This document shows positions 1 to 8,323 of a stretch of 20,035 bases of DNA, in pieces. Source of the stretch: JBBIRT01 sp037441725 (GTDB taxonomy: Bacteria > Desulfobacterota > BSN033 > UBA1163); NCBI GenBank assembly GCA_037441725.1, contig JBBIRT010000059.1, forward strand, positions 1 to 20,035, read 5' to 3'. The translations under genes were made by a program, and so were the position numbers. Below the pieces are notes generated by a model, which did no database searches, was not told the origin of the DNA, and worked only from the letters and a program-made list of their open reading frames with translations. How positions within the stretch are numbered: the first letter of the stretch is position 1; each line of letters starts with the position of its first letter.

Positions 1-56
1 AAGAAAGGGATATTTTCCATTTTTTGGGGTGTTCGAAGACATAAGGAATAAGAATA

Positions 57-1028
57 ATGATCGCCATCAAAGCAGAAGGAATATCTAAGACCTTTCGATC
101 GGGATGGTGGAAGAGACGTAGGAAAGAAGCCCTGAAAGGAATCGATCTTCAGATTGAGAAAGGTGAGATCTTTGGGGTATTAGGTCCCAATGGAGCTGGG
201 AAGACTACACTTATGTCTATCCTTTGCACATTACTCCTTCCTGATCAAGGCCATGTCCATATCTTGGGGATGGATGGGCTCCGTGATGGAAGGCAGATCA
301 GGGAGAAAGTAAACGTAGTCAGTGGAAATGCAAACTTTCTCTGGAGTCTCACGGTCAAGGAGAACCTCCACTACTGTGGCATGCTTTATGGACTTTCAGG
401 AAGGGAGCGGGATCAAAAGGTTGAAGCCCTCATAGACCTTTTTAATCTAAAAGAGTATAGAAACATCCCCTTTGATGAACTCTCTACCGGAATAAAACAG
501 CGGCTCTCTCTCGCCAAATCACTTATTAACAATCCAGAGATTCTCTTTTTAGATGAACCAACGGTAGGCCTTGATCCAGATATCTCCATCCGAATTCGTG
601 AAGAGATTCTTTCCATTCATAGGGAGAAAAAGATGACCCTCCTGGTTACCTCCCATAATATGAAGGAAGTAGAGTATCTCTGTGGTCGCATTGCCTTCTT
701 AAAACATGGGAGAATCCTAACCATTGGAACCGCAGAGGCCTTAAGAAAAATGATTCGGGTGGGTGATCAGATCAAGATTGAATATGAAGGAAATCTCAAT
801 GAGGATGAATTGATCCATCTCGATGGGGTGATTAATTTTTCAATATTCGATCATCAATGTGAAATTATAGTGGATGATGGAGAAAAGAGATTGGGCGCTT
901 TAATCACCCATCTTGTCCAAAATGGAATCCAGATTAAAAAAATTACAATGGGGCAGACCGATTTAGAGGATGTTTTTGTTGAATTTGCTAAGGGCTCTGA
1001 TCTTGAGAAAAATTTTGAGGAATGTTGA
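57..1028 (+). CDS. ABC-2 type exporter, ATP-binding subunit
   Basis: This 323-residue protein is the cytoplasmic ATPase of an ABC exporter of the CcmA/NatA/drug-export class. Visible motifs are Walker A GPNGAGKTT (about residues 43-51), the signature LSTGIKQ (142-148), Walker B ILFLDEP (162-168) and the H-loop histidine in TSHNM (His200). LSTG in place of LSGG is usual for this subfamily. A C-terminal region of about 100 residues follows the ATPase core, as is common in the family. The ATG at 57 is preceded by an AGGA-type ribosome site about 10 nt upstream. The stop is one base short of the permease start at 1030, so the two genes form an operon. The exported substrate cannot be read from the sequence. 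Confidence 0.93.
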   Translation: MIAIKAEGISKTFRSGWWKRRRKEALKGIDLQIEKGEIFGVLGPNGAGKTTLMSILCTLLLPDQGHVHILGMDGLRDGRQIREKVNVVSGNANFLWSLTVKENLHYCGMLYGLSGRERDQKVEALIDLFNLKEYRNIPFDELSTGIKQRLSLAKSLINNPEILFLDEPTVGLDPDISIRIREEILSIHREKKMTLLVTSHNMKEVEYLCGRIAFLKHGRILTIGTAEALRKMIRVGDQIKIEYEGNLNEDELIHLDGVINFSIFDHQCEIIVDDGEKRLGALITHLVQNGIQIKKITMGQTDLEDVFVEFAKGSDLEKNFEEC

Positions 1029-1029
1029 A

Positions 1030-1833
1030 ATGTCATCAATGGATTTTCAAAGGAGGCTGATTCAAACCTGGGCCTTTGTATTCAAGAACTGGATTATTGC
1101 AAAGAGGAATATCTTTACTCTCTTTGAGATCCTCTTTTGGCCTGTGGTGGGCTTTTTTTCCGTGGGCTTGCTCACCAGCTTTCTGGAATTGGATCCTAAT
1201 AAAACAGGATTCATTCTCGTTGGGATCATCTCCATGAGTGTCATCCAGGTCTGTCAGATTGATGTGGCCTATGTCCTCTTATACGATCTCTGGTCCAAGT
1301 CTCTCAAACATACCTTCATCGCTCCTGTCCAACCCCTTCAATTAATTTTTGGTTCCTGGTTGATTGGAGTGATTCGGTCTCTTTTTGTTTTTCTGTTGCT
1401 TTCGATCTTTAGCGCTCTCGCCTTTGACTTTGACTTCTGGAGACCTGGGTTGGGTCCACTTGCCCTCTTTCTCTTGGGATTATTTTTGACAGCAGCATCC
1501 GTTGGCATGAGCGTATGCATCCTGGTCCTCATTTTTGGGTATATGGCTGATGTAGCGGCTTGGTCTTTAAGTAGTTTGATGGCTCTGGTCTGCGGGATCT
1601 ATTATCCTGTCTCCATCCTTCCTTTTCCACTGCCTCAAATAGCCCAAGCCATTCCATTGACCTATTTCTTGGCCTATTTCCGTTCCTTTTATGGGTTTAG
1701 TGAGGGTTTCCAAAATGTTTTAGGTTGGGGGTTTGGTTTGGCTGGTTTTTATGTCGTGGTGGAAGCTTTTCTTTTTAAAGTGGTGCTTCAGCGAGCAAGA
1801 AAGAATGGTATCCTTCTCAAACTTTCGGAATAA
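1030..1833 (+). CDS. ABC-2 type exporter, membrane permease
   Basis: This 267-residue integral membrane protein has about six hydrophobic segments and the ABC-2 permease feature GIYYPVSILP near residues 189-198. It should form the membrane channel for the ATPase encoded immediately upstream. An in-frame ATG at 970 would overlap the ATPase gene by about 60 nt. I prefer ATG 1030 because GAGGAA at 1016-1021 lies at good spacing and the start then follows the upstream stop by one base. The substrate is unknown. Nothing after the stop at 1833 looks like a strong terminator before the convergent gene. Confidence 0.9.
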   Translation: MSSMDFQRRLIQTWAFVFKNWIIAKRNIFTLFEILFWPVVGFFSVGLLTSFLELDPNKTGFILVGIISMSVIQVCQIDVAYVLLYDLWSKSLKHTFIAPVQPLQLIFGSWLIGVIRSLFVFLLLSIFSALAFDFDFWRPGLGPLALFLLGLFLTAASVGMSVCILVLIFGYMADVAAWSLSSLMALVCGIYYPVSILPFPLPQIAQAIPLTYFLAYFRSFYGFSEGFQNVLGWGFGLAGFYVVVEAFLFKVVLQRARKNGILLKLSE

Positions 1834-1881
1834 ATCTAATTAGGCTCTTAGCGAGGTTACCCCAAACGATGGGTTCTGAAT

Positions 1882-2676
1882 TCAAAGGGATTCCCATAGC
1901 TTCTTAATCTTTTCTTTGCTAAGCTTAAGATAGTCTCTATCCCTTGAGAAGACCTCAAGGGTAATCGTTTCATCATATTGTGCCTCTTTTAGTCCCCTCA
2001 TTATTTTTTCAAAATCAATCGTTCCTGCCCCAATGGGTAGATGACTATCTTCTTTACCAAAATTGTCATTTGCATGGACATGGCCAATTCTATAACCATG
2101 AAGGCGAATAAACTCAATAGATTTATTTTTTCCACCCCCAAGATTTGCATGGCCGATATCTAAAGTCAACCTGATTTCTGGAAAGGATTCGAAAATGGAT
2201 TGAAATTCTTCAGGTTGGGAGAAAAGATGGGCCTGAGGAAACATATTTTCAATACAGAGGGTAATGTTAAGATTGATTGATTTTCTTAAAATGGCCTCAA
2301 GTGATTCCATTGCATATTTTTTGGCTTTGTCCGGAAGGAACTTCCCTAAACCTGTGATAAACCCAGGGTGAAGGACAACCTTTTCAATACCCAATTCTGC
2401 TGCTGCCTCCAGGGCTTCAAAATTTTCCTGAAGGGAAGCTTTTCTCAAGCTATCATAAAGATCTGAAGTCCAAACAAATGTCGGAAGATGCCCCATCATC
2501 CCCATTTTATATCGTTGAAGGGATTCTAAAATAAATCGCTTTTGAGTTAAGATTTTGCTTGGGAGACCCTCTGGAGGGTCCATCGTCAGCTCTAAATAAT
2601 CGAAGCCCAACTCCCCGATCTCTTCAATCTCTTTGAGAAGAGGTTTTATTGGAAAATTCATTGCCCCATATTTCAT
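1882..2676 (-). CDS. Sugar phosphate isomerase/epimerase-like TIM barrel protein
   Basis: This 264-residue protein belongs to the xylose isomerase-like/AP endonuclease family 2 TIM-barrel superfamily. Ordered metal-site motifs are visible: a Glu in LCIENMF, Asp and His in LDIGHAN, His-x-His in GHVHANDN, an HLPIGAGTIDF loop and a late Glu in TLEVFSRD. These are the usual ligands of a divalent metal site. Family members are isomerases, epimerases or dehydratases on sugars and cyclitols, and a few are nucleases; the substrate cannot be chosen here. The ATG start has GAGGTAAGAG just upstream on the minus strand. It follows the membrane protein gene by about 55 nt and is probably co-transcribed with it. 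Confidence 0.85.
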   Translation of the reverse strand: MKYGAMNFPIKPLLKEIEEIGELGFDYLELTMDPPEGLPSKILTQKRFILESLQRYKMGMMGHLPTFVWTSDLYDSLRKASLQENFEALEAAAELGIEKVVLHPGFITGLGKFLPDKAKKYAMESLEAILRKSINLNITLCIENMFPQAHLFSQPEEFQSIFESFPEIRLTLDIGHANLGGGKNKSIEFIRLHGYRIGHVHANDNFGKEDSHLPIGAGTIDFEKIMRGLKEAQYDETITLEVFSRDRDYLKLSKEKIKKLWESL

Positions 2677-2731
2677 CTCTTACCTCATCCTTTACTCATT
2701 AGAAGCCTATTTTTAATTCATCCCTCTAAAC

Positions 2732-4099
2732 TCACCACTCCACACTTTGTCCTTTCTTTTTCGCTTCTCTAATCCAGATCCTTATCTTGGCCTTTTGTTG
2801 AAGACTTTCTTCTTCCAATAATGGTTTGATCTTTCCATATAATTGATTCGGATCTTCTTCTGCAAGATCAGAAATGGAATGAATATCAACCTTTTCTAAT
2901 ATTTGGAGGTTCTTCATTCCAAGGCCTTTCAATTGAACTAATTGGGCTTTTTCAATCCATTGTGCAAGCGCCTCCTTAGGGATAAGAAGGCGAAGGGCCA
3001 GTTCATCCTTCTCCTTCTTATCTTTTGTCCTTAAGATGAGATCATCAAGAGTGGTTATTCCTACCCTTGGAAGTTCCAGTCGATATTTTGGTTCTATCCA
3101 ATAGGCATCCTTGAGCCTCGGATAGAAGGAATCGACTGTTTTAGCGTCGATGCAATTAAAGATTAGAACGGAGAAACTTCCTATCAGGATAATGGTTAAG
3201 ATAATCATATTGGGTTTTGTTTTCCTTTCAGCGTTGACAAGATAGTTTAACTCTTCCCACCCTCTTTGGAATCGAAATAATGAGATGAAGTTATACATCA
3301 CATAACACTGGACCGCAAAGGGAGGAAATCCTAAGAAACCGAGAAAAGGCATTTCAAACCCTTTCATCTCTTCGAAAAAAGGAACAGTATAAATCCATTT
3401 TGAGAGGGCCCAATAGTTCCAAAACTCCCAGAGGATTCCACAGATCAGTCCAGAAAGAAGTAAAAGATATATTTTCCGTGGGTTTCCGTTCTCAATCTCT
3501 CTCAGTAGAGATTTTCCACCCCATCGGTATACAAGAGGATCTAAAAGAAATGTGAATCCAACCCAAATAAGGGGAAAACAATAGATGGGAATAAGTATTG
3601 AAGAAATAAGAAAGAGGGCACCCAATCCAATGAACGTATAATGGACCTTTTGGGTAAAGACAGTTCCTTTTGATTTGGTATGCCTCAGGAATCCTATGCT
3701 TTCTAAAAATTCAGTCGTCTCAAACATTCCTGGGAGGACTGTTCCATAGGCAATTGCATAGCCTGACCACCGTTGAATTAGGGAATGGGGGAGGTTGATA
3801 TAATACCAATTTTTCAAGGAAAGATTGGCAGATTCAAAGATAAGCCAGATAAAGATTGACCAGGGAATCATTAAAAGGAATTCTTTGGTTCGATTAAGAA
3901 TTAAGGAATTTCCTTTTAATCGATAGATGATGGCGTCAATGAAAAGGATATAGGACCACCAGGCAAAGCAATAAAACCAGCTATAGAATGGTTCGATCTT
4001 TTTAAAAAGAAGGATTTCAGAGAGGATAAGTAAAATGATTCCAAGATAACCGTGGATGGGAAAAGATCCTTTCATCAATCTCAAATTTAGCACATTCAA
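2732..4099 (-). CDS. Polytopic membrane protein with C-terminal helix-hairpin-helix (DUF4332-like) region
   Basis: The first roughly 300 residues hold about eight hydrophobic segments rich in Trp, Tyr and Phe. These include a WEFWNYWA stretch and FEMPFLGFLGFPPFAVQ, which look like conserved family blocks. After a last hydrophobic segment (MIILTIILIGSFSVLIF), a soluble tail of about 120 residues carries two helix-hairpin-helix-like units (LPRVGITTLDDLILR and LKGLGMKNLQILEKVDIHS). That tail resembles the DUF4332 type. The furthest upstream start is a TTG at 4099. An ATG at 4075, giving 447 residues with GAG about 6 nt upstream, is at least as likely. I do not recognise a characterised homologue. 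It is probably first in an operon with the TIM barrel gene. Confidence 0.72.
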   Translation of the reverse strand: MNVLNLRLMKGSFPIHGYLGIILLILSEILLFKKIEPFYSWFYCFAWWSYILFIDAIIYRLKGNSLILNRTKEFLLMIPWSIFIWLIFESANLSLKNWYYINLPHSLIQRWSGYAIAYGTVLPGMFETTEFLESIGFLRHTKSKGTVFTQKVHYTFIGLGALFLISSILIPIYCFPLIWVGFTFLLDPLVYRWGGKSLLREIENGNPRKIYLLLLSGLICGILWEFWNYWALSKWIYTVPFFEEMKGFEMPFLGFLGFPPFAVQCYVMYNFISLFRFQRGWEELNYLVNAERKTKPNMIILTIILIGSFSVLIFNCIDAKTVDSFYPRLKDAYWIEPKYRLELPRVGITTLDDLILRTKDKKEKDELALRLLIPKEALAQWIEKAQLVQLKGLGMKNLQILEKVDIHSISDLAEEDPNQLYGKIKPLLEEESLQQKAKIRIWIREAKKKGQSVEW

Positions 4100-4135
4100 T
4101 CTTTACAAACAAATCTTTAAAGGGTCATGCATCTT

Positions 4136-4168
4136 TAAAATTTTCTCCGACCTCCCTGCCTAATTCTT
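4136..4168 (+). repeat. Fragment (right end) of the dispersed intergenic repeat
   Basis: About 33 bp here (TAAAATTTTCTCCGAC followed by CTCCCTGCCTAATTC) match the right end of the repeat copies at 13288-13434 and 19871-20035, with only a few differences from the latter. The body of the element is missing to its left, so this looks like a remnant. It lies in the divergent intergenic region 4100-4265. I saw no other clear structure there beyond an AT-rich stretch that probably holds the promoter of the toxin-antitoxin operon. Confidence 0.6.
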
Positions 4169-4265
4169 TTTCCCAACCCTATTGATGGGCTACGGGTAAG
4201 TTTACATTTGTTATAAAATATGGTAATTTCTTAATGAATATTGAGAACGAGAGGGCTAAAATAGA

Positions 4266-4691
4266 ATGATATTCGGTAAAAAGGAGTTCATTGAAAAGCT
4301 ATGTAAAGAATTTGATATAGCGATTCTCTACGCTTTTGGAAGCCGATCTAAGGAGGTGCTGGAATTTTTTAAAAAGGAGAAAGAAAAACTATCTTCTAAA
4401 TGCTCTGATGCGGATATTGGAGTCAAAACGACTAAGGGGAAAAGGCTCAATATTCAAGAGAAGGTTCAATTAGCCATCCTTTTTGAAGAGCTCCTGGGAG
4501 TCAACCAAGTCGATTTGGTGGATCTTTCTGAGGCTGATCCTTTTCTTGCTGCTGAGATTATTCGTGGGGAAAGGATTTTTGCACGAAGTGAAGTCCAAGC
4601 TGATGAATATGAACTCTATGTCCTCAGACGGGCAGGAGACCTTATACCACTGGAGAGGGAGAGACAGCGCTTGATTTTTAAGGAGGATTGA
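4266..4691 (+). CDS. mntA: MntA-like antitoxin, minimal nucleotidyltransferase
   Basis: This 141-residue protein has the polymerase-beta-like nucleotidyltransferase core: FGS at residues 24-26, paired acidic residues DAD at 48-50 and a third acidic site in VDLVDL (Asp83 or Asp86). In characterised MntA/HepT pairs, the MNT protein AMPylates the HEPN toxin on a tyrosine and so neutralises it. The gap between GS and DxD is 21 residues here, longer than the GSX10DXD pattern described for MntA. The extra Lys/Glu-rich stretch (KKEKEKLSSK) could be a longer helix. The ATG at 4266 has AGAGGG about 9 nt upstream. The stop overlaps the HepT start by one base, so the two are coupled. The assignment rests on motifs plus the adjacent HEPN gene. 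Confidence 0.83.
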   Translation: MIFGKKEFIEKLCKEFDIAILYAFGSRSKEVLEFFKKEKEKLSSKCSDADIGVKTTKGKRLNIQEKVQLAILFEELLGVNQVDLVDLSEADPFLAAEIIRGERIFARSEVQADEYELYVLRRAGDLIPLERERQRLIFKED

Positions 4692-5149
4692 TGACACCTG
4701 GTTTAATTTCAAAGAAGGTGATTGGAGACCGTTTAGACTTAGTCGAAAGGATGATTCATGAAATTCAGTCTCTGCCTTTAGAAAGTTATGAAGAGTTTGC
4801 TAAGGATAGAAGGAATATCTGGGCAGCAGAGTCATGTCTGAGGAGGAGCCTCGAGGCCCTGTTGGATATAGGGAGGCATATATTAGCCAAAGGTTTTGCA
4901 ACAGGTGTGGGTGAATACAAAGAGATCCCCAAAAGACTTGGTGAGTTTGGCTTATTCTCTCCTTCAGAAGTTGAACTATTAAGGACATTAGCTGGTTATC
5001 GTAATCGCCTGATCCATTTTTACCATGAGATTAGCGAAAAAGAGTTATATAAGATATGTTGTGAGCAACTTGGAGATTTACAGAAAGTGAGTCATGCCTA
5101 TCTCCGATATATCAAAGAGCATCCAGAAATGATGAATGATCACCTTTAA
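4691..5149 (+). CDS. hepT: HepT-like toxin, HEPN-domain RNase (DUF86 family)
   Basis: This 152-residue, largely helical protein carries the HEPN catalytic motif RX4HXY: Arg104, His109 and Tyr111 in RNRLIHFY. In this family Arg and His form the RNase site in a dimer, and the Tyr is the residue AMPylated by MntA. All key residues are intact, so the toxin looks functional. I chose ATG 4691 over TTG 4688 because AGGAGG at 4681-4686 is then about 4 nt upstream and the start forms a TGATG overlap with the antitoxin stop. An amidase gene follows after 17 nt, so the toxin-antitoxin pair and the amidase may share a transcript. Confidence 0.87.
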   Translation: MTPGLISKKVIGDRLDLVERMIHEIQSLPLESYEEFAKDRRNIWAAESCLRRSLEALLDIGRHILAKGFATGVGEYKEIPKRLGEFGLFSPSEVELLRTLAGYRNRLIHFYHEISEKELYKICCEQLGDLQKVSHAYLRYIKEHPEMMNDHL

Positions 5150-5166
5150 AATTTCATGAGGAGGAT

Positions 5167-6624
5167 ATGGGTTTCGAGGATTTATCTCTTTACGAATTGT
5201 CCAGAATGGTAAGAAAAGGGGAGATCAAGTCGAAAGAGCTTGTTGAGGGGTATCTGGAGCGAATTCAAAAGTATGATGGTCCAAATGGGATTAATGCCTA
5301 TATCACAGTGGCGGGTGATTCTGCTTTAAAGGATGCTGAGGTGCTTGATCGACTTTTACAAAAGAAAAGGTTTAAAGGTCCACTCCACGGGTTACCCATC
5401 GCTATCAAAGACACAATTGATACAAAAGGGATTCGGACCACTGGAGGTTCAAAGATCCTCTCCACATGGATCCCTTCAACCGATGCCTATGTAGTGAAAA
5501 GGTTAAAAAAGGCAGGTGCCATTATTCTGGGAAAGACCAATACACATGAATTTGCTTTTGGAATTACGACCAATAATCCCCATTATGGGCCAACGCGAAA
5601 TCCTTATGATTTATCGAGGATTCCAGGAGGATCAAGTGGAGGATCAGGAGCAGCTACCGCTGCTGGCCTTTGTGCAGCAGCCATAGGATCGGATACTGGA
5701 GGGTCGATCAGGATTCCAGCCGCCCTTTGTGGAGTGGTTGGACTTAAACCTACTTTTGGGCGAGTTGGCAGGACAGGTTTGATGTATTTATCTTTTACGA
5801 GAGATGTAATTGGGCCGATCACTCGAACGGTCAAGGATTCTGCCATGATCTTGGAAGTGATTGCAGGAAAGGATCCTGATGATCAGGAAAGTGCCCTTAG
5901 GCCTGTGCCAAATTATTCTAAAACATTAAGAGGAAGTTTGAAGGGGAGAATTTTTGGAGTCCCGATGAGATATATCTCTGAGATCATCCATCCCGATACT
6001 CAGAAAGTAATGGATGAGTCAATAAAGGCAATTAAGAGAATGGGAGGTTTGATCAAAGAGATTGAGATCAAATATCTTGATCTGGCCCGTGAAGCTGATT
6101 TTAATGTCGTGATGGCTGAAGCGATTTATTTACTGGAGAAGTACCTTAAAACCTTTGATCCCCAGGCTACCCTTGAGAAGTATTTGGAGCAGATGGGATC
6201 TGATGTGAGGGCAATATTTGCGCATCAAAAAGGTACTCCTGAATCAAATCCAGTCCCTGGCTATATTTATGTGAAGACCCTTCGAGAGGACTGCAAAAGA
6301 GTGTCCTTAGGTTTCAAAGAAGCCCTTTCTCATGTGGATGGATTGCTTTTCCCAACCACCCCTCTACCTGCATGTAAAATCGGGGAAGATATGGAGATAG
6401 AGATTCAGGGTAGAAAAGAGAGCACCTTCATGACCTATATTCGTCATTGTATGCCCATCAATGTAGCCGGTTTTCCAGCCATATCCGTTCCTGCCGGCTA
6501 TAGTCAAAACGGCCTTCCAATTGGTTTAGAAATTGTGGCTCGACCCTGGGAAGAGGATAAGCTATTCAATATGGCTTATGCCTTTGAACAAGCCACCCAG
6601 GTGAGAAGACCCCCTAAACTATAA
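5167..6624 (+). CDS. Amidase signature family amidohydrolase
   Basis: This 485-residue amidase-signature enzyme hydrolyses a C-N amide bond. It shows the full Ser-cisSer-Lys triad: Lys81 in AIKDTID, Ser156 in PGGSSGGS and nucleophile Ser180 in GSDTGGSIRIP. The spacing of 99 and 24 residues equals that of GatA. It is nonetheless more likely a stand-alone amidase than GatA, because no gatB or gatC is adjacent. GAGGAGG precedes the ATG at 5167 at good spacing. The start follows the HepT gene by 17 nt. The last 6 bp overlap the end of the convergent second amidase gene. The natural amide substrate cannot be inferred. Confidence 0.9.
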   Translation: MGFEDLSLYELSRMVRKGEIKSKELVEGYLERIQKYDGPNGINAYITVAGDSALKDAEVLDRLLQKKRFKGPLHGLPIAIKDTIDTKGIRTTGGSKILSTWIPSTDAYVVKRLKKAGAIILGKTNTHEFAFGITTNNPHYGPTRNPYDLSRIPGGSSGGSGAATAAGLCAAAIGSDTGGSIRIPAALCGVVGLKPTFGRVGRTGLMYLSFTRDVIGPITRTVKDSAMILEVIAGKDPDDQESALRPVPNYSKTLRGSLKGRIFGVPMRYISEIIHPDTQKVMDESIKAIKRMGGLIKEIEIKYLDLAREADFNVVMAEAIYLLEKYLKTFDPQATLEKYLEQMGSDVRAIFAHQKGTPESNPVPGYIYVKTLREDCKRVSLGFKEALSHVDGLLFPTTPLPACKIGEDMEIEIQGRKESTFMTYIRHCMPINVAGFPAISVPAGYSQNGLPIGLEIVARPWEEDKLFNMAYAFEQATQVRRPPKL

Positions 6625-8304
6625 TTCACTCAAGGAAGGTTTCTTAGAATTCCACTGGGTGACCTGCTCATAAGCATAGGCAGCCCGTAGAAGGGTTTCT
6701 TCGTGGAAAGGACGTCCTATCAGTTGTAGTCCGGTTGGAAGGCCATCCTTTGAGAATCCACACGGGACAGTAATGGCAGGGAATCCATTCAGGTTAAAGG
6801 GTCGAGTATATTGGGTTAAGAGGGAGATGATATTAAGATTTTGATTTTCTAATTTAATTTTAGATGTCCCGATCGGAAAGGCGGTTACGGGCACGGTTGG
6901 GCAAACCAGAAGGTCTACTTTATTTAAAAGATCAAGACTCTCACGATAAAAAATCAGGCGTGCTCTTTGGGCCTGGATATATTCAATGCCTGAAAAAAAG
7001 ATCCCTGACTCCAGACGGAGACGGACAGGAGGGTAAATTTCAGAGGCCCTTTCCTTTATCAATTTGCCGTAATAAGCAGTGGCCTCTACGGATTGTATAA
7101 TACTTGCGATAGGTGTGGCATAACGGAGAAAGGGCCAGGTGAGTTCAGAGATCGTAGCCCCCAGTTCTCTATATTGGTCAAAAGCTTCTGTTACTGTCTT
7201 TCTCACTTTTGGGTCAATGGGAAGTTTAAAAAATTCTTTTATAACCCCCAAACGCAATCCTTTAATGTTTTGAGTGAGGGCCTTGGTATAGTCAGGGATG
7301 GGGATAGGGATAGAAGTTGGATCGTTGGGATCGTATCCAGCCACAGCATTCAAGATCAAAGCGCAGTCCTTCACTGAGCGGGCCATGGGTCCAGGGTGGT
7401 CTTGACTCCAGGCAAGGGGGGTCATGCCATATCGGCTGATCAGTCCATAGGTTGGTTTTAGACCCACAAGGCCACAGAGGGCAGAGGGGATACGAATTGA
7501 TCCCCCTGTATCACTTCCTATAGCCAATGAACACTCTCCTGAGGCTACTGCCGACGCACAACCTCCACTGGATCCTCCAGTGATAAGGATGGGATTGTAG
7601 GGATTATGCATGTGACCATATTCTTCATTTTCTCCTGTAACGCCATAAGCAAAGGGATGGAGATTTAATTTTCCGAGGAAGATCGCCCCTGCTTTTCTCA
7701 GTCTATTAAAAAGGGTGCAATCGAAATCAGGAATGAAATGATCAAATATTTTAGATCCAGAGGTGTTTCGAATTCCCTTCACATAGAAGATATCCTTTAA
7801 CCCAAATGGAATACCATGAAGGGGACCAAGGTATTGGCCTTTTTGGATTTTCTTTTCTGCTTTACGAGCCTCTTCTATTGCCTGCTCAGGCCTTAAGGTA
7901 ATAAAGGAATTTAGCTTGGGTTCAAGATCTTCAATACGAGAGAGATGGGCTTGGATGACCTCTACAGGAGATAATTCCTTTTTCTGGATGAGATGTGCAA
8001 GCTGGCCAACGCTGAGATAATAAATCTCATTTGAATCTATTTTTAGATCCCTTTTTTCTCTGGGTCTTTGGATAAGTCTGTTGCCAAATTTTTTTATTTC
8101 GAGAGAAAGGAAAGGGACAAGAGTTGGGGTGGGTTCTATGTCTCTTAAATCAAGTTCTTTGATACCCTGAAGATTTAAGAGGGTTTTTTGAACATAATGA
8201 TATAGTTCTTCAATATGGGGATCAGAAATTTTTAAACCAAATGCCTTTGCGATGGAGAGAAAAGTTCTCTTATCCATTGAATCTTCTCGGTCAAAGAATA
8301 TCAC
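6619..8304 (-). CDS. Amidase with GatC-like N-terminal extension, last gene of the Liv-type operon
   Basis: This amidase-signature enzyme has an intact triad. Numbered from ATG 8277 (552 residues), these are Lys161 (GLKDIFYVKG), cis-Ser236 (TGGSSGG) and nucleophile Ser260 (GSDTGGSIRIP). About 80 residues precede the core. They include a helical stretch and DLRDIEPTPTLVPF, which resembles the C-terminal part of GatC, so this may be a natural GatC-GatA-like fusion. A GTG at 8304 would add 9 residues; ATG 8277 with GAGAAG upstream is about equally likely. The gene starts 20-47 nt after LivF on the same strand, which links the hydrolysis of an amide to its import. It converges on the other amidase with a 6-bp overlap. 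Confidence 0.88.
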   Translation of the reverse strand: MIFFDREDSMDKRTFLSIAKAFGLKISDPHIEELYHYVQKTLLNLQGIKELDLRDIEPTPTLVPFLSLEIKKFGNRLIQRPREKRDLKIDSNEIYYLSVGQLAHLIQKKELSPVEVIQAHLSRIEDLEPKLNSFITLRPEQAIEEARKAEKKIQKGQYLGPLHGIPFGLKDIFYVKGIRNTSGSKIFDHFIPDFDCTLFNRLRKAGAIFLGKLNLHPFAYGVTGENEEYGHMHNPYNPILITGGSSGGCASAVASGECSLAIGSDTGGSIRIPSALCGLVGLKPTYGLISRYGMTPLAWSQDHPGPMARSVKDCALILNAVAGYDPNDPTSIPIPIPDYTKALTQNIKGLRLGVIKEFFKLPIDPKVRKTVTEAFDQYRELGATISELTWPFLRYATPIASIIQSVEATAYYGKLIKERASEIYPPVRLRLESGIFFSGIEYIQAQRARLIFYRESLDLLNKVDLLVCPTVPVTAFPIGTSKIKLENQNLNIISLLTQYTRPFNLNGFPAITVPCGFSKDGLPTGLQLIGRPFHEETLLRAAYAYEQVTQWNSKKPSLSEL

Positions 8305-8323
8305 CCCATGGGATTAAAAACCA

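Noticed and set aside
970..1029. Longer form of the ABC-2 permease starting at 970
   Set aside because: It would overlap the ATPase gene by about 60 nt. ATG 1030 has a better ribosome site and family-like N-terminus.
1834..1881. Bidirectional terminator between the convergent exporter permease and TIM-barrel genes
   Set aside because: The only pairing (CCC with GGG around AAACGAT) is too short and lacks a T-tract.
6864..7377. Plus-strand ORFs of 78 and 94 residues opposite the second amidase
   Set aside because: They are antisense to a well-supported amidase gene, show no recognisable domains, and no ribosome site was apparent.
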